Of a stretch of 11,264 nucleotides of DNA, positions 4,890 through 11,264 are shown one piece after another. A program made the position numbers and the translations under genes. Source of the stretch: Thermoplasmata archaeon (GTDB taxonomy: Archaea > Thermoplasmatota > Thermoplasmata > Thermoplasmatales > Thermoplasmataceae). Under the pieces are notes generated by a model. It made no database searches. It had not been told where the DNA came from and saw nothing but the letters and a program-made list of their open reading frames with translations. Location of the stretch: positions 1 to 11,264 of the forward strand of contig JAKAAA010000034.1 of the NCBI GenBank assembly GCA_021797295.1, written 5' to 3'. Within the stretch, counting starts at the first letter, position 1; each line of letters starts with the position of its first letter.

Positions 4890-7244
4890 CTAAATTTTAT
4901 AATGCTTAAAAACTATATTTTTTATGGAATCCATGAATACCATCCAGACAAAGGTCAATGCTATGCTTATAACAATGAATTCCAGCGGTATAGCAGTAAC
5001 CAGTATTCCGTAATATGAAAGTGACGATATAACCAGGATGTCAAGAATGCTCGAAATCAATAAAATATTGGACGGCCTGGAACTGAAAAATCTCTTTCTT
5101 TCTCTTACCATGTATACAGTAAACTGCCCCGAAAAAACAAGCATATCGAAGATGAATGTATGCAGCTGGTTGATTCCTAGGTGTGCGTACATACCGATAT
5201 AAAGAAATATGAATCCCTCTACTACAAGCATTGAAGAGAGTATCACAGATGAAGAAATAAGAGATCTGACATTCCATTTTTCAGGCTTTAAGGAAAAACC
5301 AACATTGTCGGTTGCTATTGACATTGTTACAAAGTCATTGGCGAATATCAACAGGATGACATCGAAAGGTGTGGTAACAAAAAACCTGACAACAAAAAAT
5401 GAAAGTGTAAGGAAAAAGGCTACCTGTATTGTTTTCATTATCTTATTCAGGGTATATGTCAGCATTCTCTGATAGATTCTCCTTCCTGATTTGATCCCGT
5501 CCACTATATCGGTGAGGCCGGGATGCGTTAGAACTACACTTGCTGATGCCTTTGCCACATCAGTGGCTGATGCAACGGCAACCCCGAATTCTGCCTGCTT
5601 CAGGGCAGGCGAATCATTTACACCATCACCAGTCATGCCCACAATATGCCCTGTTTTCTGCAATGCCTTGACAATGTAGTATTTATCCTCAGGAAATACT
5701 TCTGCAAAGACGGAGCAGTCCGATGATGAGATACCGTTATCCTTTAAATTCCCGGTTTCACATAGTTTCTTGTCAAGGCCTATCTCACCTGCAACTTCCT
5801 CTGCAATCAATCGGTTATCCCCTGTTATCATTACCGGTGAAACATTTATACCCTTTAATTCAGAAATAAGCATTTTTGAATCTTTTCTCGGGGGATCATA
5901 TAATGGTATGATTCCTTTGATTTCAAGCTTATCTGTTCCTGTTGCTATGGCAATAATCCTGAAGCCCTGTGAAGAAAAATATTTCACGTCATCACTGTAA
6001 GTATCAGGAACAGTTTCACAGAGGCCTGCAACCATCTGTGGTGCACCTTTTATGATTCTGGTCTGTACACCGTTCTGCAGAATTACTGCCTCAGTTCTTT
6101 TAATTGCCGGGTCAAACGGCACAAATTTGGTTCTTATGGAATAATCGGGTTTTATGGACTTTGTTTCACCGTAATCCAGAATAGCATTATCTATAGGGTC
6201 CTCGCTTTCTCTCTCGGAGGCATAGGATGCATAGAGTATGAGTCCGGCTTCGTCTCCAGAGTAAACCTTGGGTTCGCGGAGGGTTAACTTATCCTCTGTT
6301 ATGGTTCCCGTCTTATCCATGCACAGTGTATCCATGGATGCAGCATCCTCTATTGCTGAGAGCCTTGTAACTATTTCACCGCGTCTGGACATGTGCAGTG
6401 CGCCCAGTGCCATTGCAATAGTGAATGTTGCCGGCAGTGCAACCGGAATTGATGCTATCAGTACCACAAGGGCGAATGGGATTACGTCGGTGAGGCTTAC
6501 GCCAGCATATATTGAAAAGAATATGAGTGCAACAACGAGGATTATATCTATTGCTATAAGGTCCTTGACGATGCTCATTATGAGCTCTTCGATGTGCGAT
6601 TTTGTTTTTGCGGTTTCCACCAGTTCTGTGGTTTTGCCGAAATATGTTTTTGTGCCTGTTGAGGTAACTACCCCGTTTGCCTCACCGCGCTTTACTATGG
6701 AGCTGGAATAAACAGTATCTCCCTTTTTTCTGGTGACCGATAATGATTCTCCCGTTAATGCTGACTGGTCTATTTCCAGTTCGTTATCTATAATCTTTAT
6801 ATCAGCCGGTATCACATCTCCCAGTCTTAAATGTACCATATCGCCCGGAACCAGCATTCTGGCAGGCAAAACTACCCATTTTTTATCCCTCAGTACTCTT
6901 GCCTGTACAGAAAGTTTCTTTTTCAGTAATTCTACAGCATTATCTGCCTTTGATTCCTGCGTATAGGATATTATCCCGTTGAAGACAACCAGAAAGGCAA
7001 TTATTATGGTATCATCATATTTATGAAGAAAAAATGTTATGATTATGGTAACTTCCAGCATCCACGGAATAGGAGCCCAGAATTTTTTCAGGAATTTGAT
7101 GATATTACTCTGTTTTTTTTCGGCAACTTCATTATAACCATATTTCTGCAATCTGCTTTCAGCATCAGTTGTGCTGAGTCCATCGGAGGTTGCATTTAAA
7201 TTCTGAAATGTTGTTTCCAGGTTATTGCTATCCTGTTTATCCAT
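4890..7244 (-). CDS. P3A-type plasma-membrane proton-pumping ATPase
   Basis: This 784-residue P-type ATPase most likely exports protons using ATP. All core motifs are intact: TGES (164-167, actuator domain), PVALP (267-271, TM4), D310 in DKTGT (phosphorylated Asp), KGAP (399-402, nucleotide domain), TGDN (474-477) and GDGVND (539-544). TM6 reads FANDFVTMSIATDN; D637 matches the aspartate that carries the proton in plant and fungal pumps. It lacks heavy-metal-binding domains and the long C-terminal regulatory tail of plant pumps, ending soon after the last hydrophobic segment. A TATA box (7271-7278) lies about 30 bases before the ATG. Proton export fits life in acid, although such cells may also use it to set the membrane potential. 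Mg2+ or K+ transport is less likely on these motifs. Confidence 0.96.
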   Translation of the reverse strand: MDKQDSNNLETTFQNLNATSDGLSTTDAESRLQKYGYNEVAEKKQSNIIKFLKKFWAPIPWMLEVTIIITFFLHKYDDTIIIAFLVVFNGIISYTQESKADNAVELLKKKLSVQARVLRDKKWVVLPARMLVPGDMVHLRLGDVIPADIKIIDNELEIDQSALTGESLSVTRKKGDTVYSSSIVKRGEANGVVTSTGTKTYFGKTTELVETAKTKSHIEELIMSIVKDLIAIDIILVVALIFFSIYAGVSLTDVIPFALVVLIASIPVALPATFTIAMALGALHMSRRGEIVTRLSAIEDAASMDTLCMDKTGTITEDKLTLREPKVYSGDEAGLILYASYASERESEDPIDNAILDYGETKSIKPDYSIRTKFVPFDPAIKRTEAVILQNGVQTRIIKGAPQMVAGLCETVPDTYSDDVKYFSSQGFRIIAIATGTDKLEIKGIIPLYDPPRKDSKMLISELKGINVSPVMITGDNRLIAEEVAGEIGLDKKLCETGNLKDNGISSSDCSVFAEVFPEDKYYIVKALQKTGHIVGMTGDGVNDSPALKQAEFGVAVASATDVAKASASVVLTHPGLTDIVDGIKSGRRIYQRMLTYTLNKIMKTIQVAFFLTLSFFVVRFFVTTPFDVILLIFANDFVTMSIATDNVGFSLKPEKWNVRSLISSSVILSSMLVVEGFIFLYIGMYAHLGINQLHTFIFDMLVFSGQFTVYMVRERKRFFSSRPSNILLISSILDILVISSLSYYGILVTAIPLEFIVISIALTFVWMVFMDSIKNIVFKHYKI
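4918..4923 (+). terminator. Putative U-run terminator of the OsmC-family gene
   Basis: T6 on the plus strand about 29 bases past the osmC-family stop codon, inside the 3' end of the converging ATPase gene. If used, the two mRNAs overlap antisense by at least 30 bases. Confidence 0.3.
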
Positions 7245-7270
7245 AAAATCAATAAATGATAGGGATATGA

Positions 7271-7278
7271 AATATAAA
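7271..7278 (-). promoter_or_regulatory. TATA box of the H+-ATPase gene
   Basis: Minus-strand TTTATATT centred about 30 bases before the ATG, implying a leader of only a few bases. It lies in the 74-base gap after the MFS gene, so the ATPase need not depend on the MFS promoter. Confidence 0.5.
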
Positions 7279-7318
7279 TTTATTTAAAGTTATAATAATA
7301 TTCAGGAAAATGAGATGT

Positions 7319-8533
7319 TTATTTTATTCCCGCTTTCTGCCCGGAGTCCATGGCCATGCCTTTCTTATGCTTCAGATTGGAAATGAATATTGTAGAATTG
7401 TTCCCGTATCTTTTGAAGAGGTATATTGCCGATGCTATGACCGGGATTATGAGTATAAAAAATGAATAATCATATCCTATGAATCCCACTATATAACCGA
7501 ATACCAGTGGTATTATCATGAACAGCACATTATTGTATGCCATAAAGTATGAGTTTGCAGCGCTTCTCTGTTCAATTGTTGTCCCCCTGGCGATCATGAT
7601 AGTGGACATGGGGAATATTGAACCATGTGGAATTCCAAGGAGCATCATGAGAAGAAGGAAATCTGTAAATGTTGAAAGGAAAGGAAACATTGTAAGTGAA
7701 AATCCGGTAATGATTATGGAAATAACCAGCGGTATCTTTATATGTTTTAACGGGCGAATTGTAAGTACAATCCTTGTAAGGAATGAAACTGAAAAGAAGT
7801 AAATATATGGAGAATATGCAACTGCCCCGGAAACATGGAATTTTGATATAGCATACAGGGTTAGGAAGATGCTCAATGCAGCAAATGGTACATTATATGT
7901 GGTTACTGTCAGTATGCTTGCCCTTAACCCATCATTTTTCATTACATTTGCCCGGGTTTCATTCTTCGTGTCTGGAAATTTTATCATTGTAGATACTATT
8001 AAACCTGCAAGTACTACCGGAATAAAAAATAAAAACACATATCTGTAACTTACAAAGGTAAGCACATAATCCTCAATTGTAGGCCCCAGAATGAGGCTGA
8101 GGCTCAATCCCACTGAATACAGGGATATCAATCTTTCCCGTTCTCTCTGATCTTTCAGGAGAGATGATGAAGTAATAAGATTGGGCATCATTATGCCATA
8201 TGCAAGGCCGGCCAGTGCTGAAATCAGCCATATTGTTATGCCATCAGCAAAGTAATAGCCTACAAGGGATACCAGTATTGCCACATTGGCACCGATAAAT
8301 AATTTTCTTCTGAGAACGGAATTAAGCCTTGGATTTATATAGAATGTAACAGTGAAGGTAAATAGATATATTACTGCAGATATGATTCCCACAAGGAACC
8401 TTGAAAAACCTAGGTCTATTTTTGCGAGAAGTGGTACAGTGGTAATTATCATATTGTTTGTTGCCCTCATTGAAAAAGTCATTATTATTACTGTAATTGC
8501 AAGATAAATAAAGCTGATATTTTTCTTTTCCAT
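7319..8533 (-). CDS. Major facilitator superfamily transporter
   Basis: This 404-residue protein is made almost wholly of hydrophobic segments, about twelve in two halves joined by a charged loop near residues 185-205, the MFS pattern. NPRLNSVLRRK (67-77) corresponds to the basic loop between TM2 and TM3 (motif A), and LSLILGP (145-151) resembles motif C, which is typical of antiporters, so drug or metabolite efflux driven by protons is the best guess. The C-terminal tail after residue 374 is basic and cytoplasmic. AAAAAGG lies five bases before the ATG as a plausible Shine-Dalgarno, and a TATA box is at 8561-8570. It is followed on the same strand by the H+-ATPase gene after 74 bases. The substrate is unknown. 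Confidence 0.9.
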   Translation of the reverse strand: MEKKNISFIYLAITVIIMTFSMRATNNMIITTVPLLAKIDLGFSRFLVGIISAVIYLFTFTVTFYINPRLNSVLRRKLFIGANVAILVSLVGYYFADGITIWLISALAGLAYGIMMPNLITSSSLLKDQRERERLISLYSVGLSLSLILGPTIEDYVLTFVSYRYVFLFFIPVVLAGLIVSTMIKFPDTKNETRANVMKNDGLRASILTVTTYNVPFAALSIFLTLYAISKFHVSGAVAYSPYIYFFSVSFLTRIVLTIRPLKHIKIPLVISIIITGFSLTMFPFLSTFTDFLLLMMLLGIPHGSIFPMSTIMIARGTTIEQRSAANSYFMAYNNVLFMIIPLVFGYIVGFIGYDYSFFILIIPVIASAIYLFKRYGNNSTIFISNLKHKKGMAMDSGQKAGIK

Positions 8534-8560
8534 AAATACCTTTTTCAGATATTACAGAAT

Positions 8561-8570
8561 AATATATAAA
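8561..8570 (-). promoter_or_regulatory. TATA box of the MFS gene
   Basis: Minus-strand TTTATATATT centred about 32 bases before the MFS ATG, allowing a leader of about eight bases that would include part of the AAAAAGG element. Confidence 0.5.
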
Positions 8571-8611
8571 TATTTATCCGATAATTATATTCTTATAAAA
8601 TGTTCATTGAT

Positions 8612-8621
8612 AAATTATATA
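8612..8621 (+). promoter_or_regulatory. TATA box of the epimerase-like SDR gene
   Basis: Plus-strand AAATTATATA centred about 22 bases before the ATG at 8639, as for a leaderless transcript. It is divergent from the MFS promoter in the same 105-base gap. Confidence 0.5.
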
Positions 8622-8638
8622 CAAACTTATATCTATGA

Positions 8639-9442
8639 ATGAAATTAGTTAATATGGAAAAAATCCTCCTCATGGATGCAGATGAAAGTTTCGGTTTCAG
8701 ATTTGCAAAGGATTTTGCCGAGACATATGACATTCATTTACTTTATCCAGGAAAAGGAATCAAAAATTATATTGAATCAATTATGTCCATGGAGGATAAT
8801 TTTGACTATATAATAAATAATTTCAATATACCATTTTATTCAAATAATTACGAATATATGAAAATGAATAGCGGTACCCAGGAGATAATAAACTCAAGAT
8901 TCAAACACGGGGAAAAAATACTGATATCTAACCAGATGGTTTACTCATCATCAGCGCAGGCAAAAATTGAAAGTGCAATTACAGAACCTGAAACGGAATA
9001 TGGAAAATCAAAATTATATGCTGAGAAGCTTGCAGAAGAAAATAAGGATTTTCTTATTGTTAGAAGTGGAATGATCTACGGCAAATGCACATATAATATT
9101 TATACAGATATCCTTACTGCCATAAGGGGAAAAATACCTTTGAAACTTGACAACAGTATAATTTTAAATCCAGTATTGAATTCTGACCTTGCACTGGTGG
9201 TGGAAAAGGCAATGAAGGACAGGGAATCTCATGTCATTAATGTCGCAGCCGGTGATTCTATGACATTATATCAGTTCGGCAGGCGTCTTTATGATTCAGT
9301 GAACACTGATAGCTGCCCTTTCATAAAGATAAATGCAGGAAAAGTATTGGATTATAATATTGATTCAACACGAGTCGAAAAAACATATAAAATCAAATTT
9401 ACAGATCTTGAAAGTATTGATTTTCTGAATTTCATGCGATAA
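8639..9442 (+). CDS. Extended-SDR (NAD-epimerase/RmlD-like) protein with degenerate nucleotide loop
   Basis: This 267-residue protein resembles the NAD-dependent epimerase/dehydratase and dTDP-4-dehydrorhamnose reductase group, which act on nucleotide sugars. The active site is recognisable: VYSSSA (101-106) with the catalytic Ser/Thr region, Y121 and K125 in YGKSK, then LIVRSGMIYG (139-148), a family hallmark. The N-terminal strand KILLMDADESFG has D13 and E16 where the GxxGxxG loop has its first two glycines; only G19 remains. NAD(P) binding may therefore be altered or lost. A second ATG at codon 6 is possible, but the TATA spacing favours 8639. It ends six bases from the convergent otsB gene. 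Its substrate, and whether it is an enzyme at all, are unknown. Confidence 0.8.
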   Translation: MKLVNMEKILLMDADESFGFRFAKDFAETYDIHLLYPGKGIKNYIESIMSMEDNFDYIINNFNIPFYSNNYEYMKMNSGTQEIINSRFKHGEKILISNQMVYSSSAQAKIESAITEPETEYGKSKLYAEKLAEENKDFLIVRSGMIYGKCTYNIYTDILTAIRGKIPLKLDNSIILNPVLNSDLALVVEKAMKDRESHVINVAAGDSMTLYQFGRRLYDSVNTDSCPFIKINAGKVLDYNIDSTRVEKTYKIKFTDLESIDFLNFMR

Positions 9443-9448
9443 TTTTCA

Positions 9449-10180
9449 TTATAAATCTAGCAGTTTCAGCAGGAATGGCCTTACCGATGAATAGTCTATG
9501 CTATATTTTGCATATGTGTCCTGATCTCCCACCTTGATTGTGATGGCATCAGGGTTGAGCTTAAAAGCATCTTCGTCTGTTGCATCATCGCCCATAATAA
9601 TTGCCTGCCTATTCTTGTTTCTCAGCAACTTTATTGCATTTCCTTTATCGACACGGGGCATTCTCAATTCCAGTATATCTATGCCAGTATACAGATTCAT
9701 ATTAAATTCCCGGGAAAGGCCTATTATAATTTTCCTGAGTTCCCTTATTTTTCCAGGATTTTTAATATTTCCGGTGTGGAATAGCAAACCACCAGATTTT
9801 CTATATATTCTCAGACCCGGAAATTCATCCACAAGATAACTGTTTTCACTGTAAAGTTTTCCTGATAACTGTTCATATTTTTTGAAACCGGGAACTGCTA
9901 GATTTTCTCCCTGTATGCGAAAGGTCGCACCGTGTAGGCCTATTATATTATATTCCCCAATAAACCGCATTATTTCACATATATCCCTACCGGTAACTAT
10001 GTATGTTTCATAGGCAGTATTTAATGATGCAAGTAGTTCAATAAGTGATTTATCCGCCTGATTGAATTCCGGATCATTGATTATAGGAACCAGTGTTCCA
10101 TCATAATCCAGGAAAATCTGGGGTACCTGGCCCATTATGCCCTTGATCCGGCTCAGAAGTTGATTTTCATTGATTATCAT
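9449..10180 (-). CDS. otsB: Trehalose-6-phosphate phosphatase
   Basis: This 243-residue HAD-superfamily phosphatase removes phosphate from trehalose 6-phosphate to give trehalose. It has the nucleophile and acid/base aspartates D25 and D27 in DYDGTL, the TGR motif (63-65), LHGA (82-85) in the cap boundary region, VDKGNAI (177-183) with the conserved Lys, and GDDATDEDAF (197-206) for Mg2+ binding, the standard order for OtsB. The length is normal for the family. It starts inside the 3' end of otsA (14-base overlap in another frame), so translation is probably coupled; no clear Shine-Dalgarno is seen. Trehalose is a compatible solute and protein stabiliser, useful in heat, acid or osmotic stress. 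Confidence 0.95.
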   Translation of the reverse strand: MIINENQLLSRIKGIMGQVPQIFLDYDGTLVPIINDPEFNQADKSLIELLASLNTAYETYIVTGRDICEIMRFIGEYNIIGLHGATFRIQGENLAVPGFKKYEQLSGKLYSENSYLVDEFPGLRIYRKSGGLLFHTGNIKNPGKIRELRKIIIGLSREFNMNLYTGIDILELRMPRVDKGNAIKLLRNKNRQAIIMGDDATDEDAFKLNPDAITIKVGDQDTYAKYSIDYSSVRPFLLKLLDL

Positions 10181-11264
10181 AATTACTGTCTGCTGCCTTT
10201 ATAATTCTCTTATACCACCAATCACTGTTCTTTAAAAGTACGTACTTTTTCATCTTTTCAAGCCTCAATTTTCTTTCTTCGTCACTCATTTCGAGAGCAC
10301 GAACAATTGAGCTGGCTATTTCATTTATATTATTGGGATTTACTATTAATGCACCCTTGAGTCCCTCAGCGGCCCCTGCAAATTTCGAAAGTATGAGAAC
10401 TCCCTTTTTCGTGGTCGCAACAAATTCTTTGCTCACAAGGTTTAACCCGTCTATTAATGGTGTTATCATGGCAATATCGCCACTGGAATAAAGACTTAGA
10501 AGGGATCTGAATGACATTTTATGATACATGTATACGATAGGTATCCAGGTGGCTGTGCTATACTGCCCGTTTACCCGCCCTATTTCCATCTCCAGCTTGC
10601 TCCTGATTTCATCGTATCCCTGGATACCGGCCCTGCTTGGTGTTACATTCATGAGGTATATGAATTTCCCGGAAAGATCCTTTCTGTAACTTAGCACCTT
10701 ATCTATTGCCTTGACCCTCTGAATTAGGCCTTTTGTATAATCCATTCTGTCAACGGAAAATATTATGGAGGCCTTTTTCACGTGATGCATCCCGTACTGC
10801 CCTTTCAGTGGGTGATAAACCCTTGTATCAATCCCCAGTGGTACAGAGAGCGTTTTAAGCTGGCTTATAAGTTTAATATTGTTATATTCAAGCGTCCTGT
10901 GGAAATTTTTTTCGTATAATTTTATATGAAAGGTCACCAGGTTTGATTTGGATATGCTCCTGGCAAGAAACTTCCCCTCCGGTAAAATGCTGAAAAATTC
11001 AGAGGATACCCATGGTATATGCCATGAAAAAATAATATTATTGGCTATGCCCAGATTTCTGAGGATAGAGGGTACCATCATCAGCTGGTAATCGTGGATC
11101 CATATGGTTGTTTTACTATCTATTTCTTCAATGATAGCTTTTGCGAATTTTTCATTAACAGCATAATAATATTTAAATCCGGTTGCATCCAGCTTTATGT
11201 TACTCCTGAAATAATGAAAAAGTGGCCATAACACACTGTTAGAGTAATCATTATAAAATCCCTG
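10167..11264 (-). CDS. otsA: Trehalose-6-phosphate synthase (GT20), N-terminus off the window
   Basis: OtsA joins UDP- or ADP-glucose to glucose 6-phosphate to form trehalose 6-phosphate. The visible 365 residues stay open to the window edge; GFYNDYSNSVLWPLFHYF near the edge aligns with an internal part of bacterial OtsA, so roughly 110-130 N-terminal residues, including the first acceptor-binding motif, are missing. An internal GTG (11234) is not the true start. Counted in the visible fragment, conserved ligand residues are D58 (IHDYQ), H82 (WHIP), R173 and K178 (DRMDYTKGL), R230 (GRVNGQY), D272 and E280 (DGLNLVSKE). Family-typical HDYH and HIPFP appear as HDYQ and HIPWV. The stop overlaps the otsB start by 14 bases, making a two-gene trehalose operon. 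Confidence 0.95.
   Translation of the reverse strand, partial: QGFYNDYSNSVLWPLFHYFRSNIKLDATGFKYYYAVNEKFAKAIIEEIDSKTTIWIHDYQLMMVPSILRNLGIANNIIFSWHIPWVSSEFFSILPEGKFLARSISKSNLVTFHIKLYEKNFHRTLEYNNIKLISQLKTLSVPLGIDTRVYHPLKGQYGMHHVKKASIIFSVDRMDYTKGLIQRVKAIDKVLSYRKDLSGKFIYLMNVTPSRAGIQGYDEIRSKLEMEIGRVNGQYSTATWIPIVYMYHKMSFRSLLSLYSSGDIAMITPLIDGLNLVSKEFVATTKKGVLILSKFAGAAEGLKGALIVNPNNINEIASSIVRALEMSDEERKLRLEKMKKYVLLKNSDWWYKRIIKAADSNYDNQ

Noticed and set aside
5593..5610. GC-rich hairpin GCCTGC-TTCAGG-GCAGGC that could be a structured RNA or terminator
   Set aside because: It lies in the ATPase coding region within the conserved segment just after GDGVND, has no U-tract, and is explained by codon constraint.
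6268..6711. A 147-codon plus-strand open frame, plus several shorter ones, opposite the ATPase gene
   Set aside because: It is antisense to a gene with every P-type ATPase motif; its Ser/Thr/Ile-rich translation has no domain character and it has no promoter of its own.

Overview
The window most likely comes from an acidophilic archaeon of the order Thermoplasmatales (Ferroplasma/Acidiplasma-like). The evidence is AT-rich DNA, archaeal TATA boxes about 20-33 bases upstream of start codons with mostly no Shine-Dalgarno (leaderless transcripts), frequent ATA and AGA/AGG codons, a LysW carrier-protein gene, a P3A-type proton-pumping ATPase, and an OtsA/OtsB trehalose pair. The order-level placement is an inference. 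No mobile element, CRISPR array, rRNA or tRNA was seen.

Layout. At the left edge, on the minus strand, lies the start of an amino-acid biosynthesis operon: lysW (57 aa) followed one base later by the first nine codons of an argC/lysY-type reductase. A gene-poor AT-rich spacer (205-519) holds the lysW promoter with inverted repeats and a speculative 38-codon ORF. Three minus-strand genes follow, each with its own TATA box: a small cupin, a short-chain dehydrogenase homologue without the usual catalytic residues, and a cyclase/kynurenine-formamidase-family metal hydrolase. A divergent promoter region separates these from a plus-strand APC-family amino acid permease, and next comes an OsmC-type peroxiredoxin. 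On the minus strand are a P3A H+-ATPase, whose stop codon abuts that of osmC, and an MFS transporter. A plus-strand NAD-epimerase-like SDR then converges on the otsA-otsB pair, and otsA runs off the right edge.

How the genes may work together. LysW carries the aminoadipate or glutamate intermediate for lysine or ornithine synthesis. The permease, cyclase, SDR and cupin could be one small uptake and catabolism module for an amino acid or its derivative; that rests only on adjacency and shared orientation. OsmC (peroxide), the H+-ATPase (proton export), the MFS pump and trehalose synthesis all suit stress resistance in a hot, acidic habitat, but nothing shows that they form one regulon.

No clear new system is visible. 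The best leads are two SDR-fold proteins with different defects (one lacking the catalytic Tyr/Lys, one lacking the glycine-rich nucleotide loop), a bacterial-looking hairpin plus U-tract terminator after the cyclase gene, and inverted repeats in two promoter regions.
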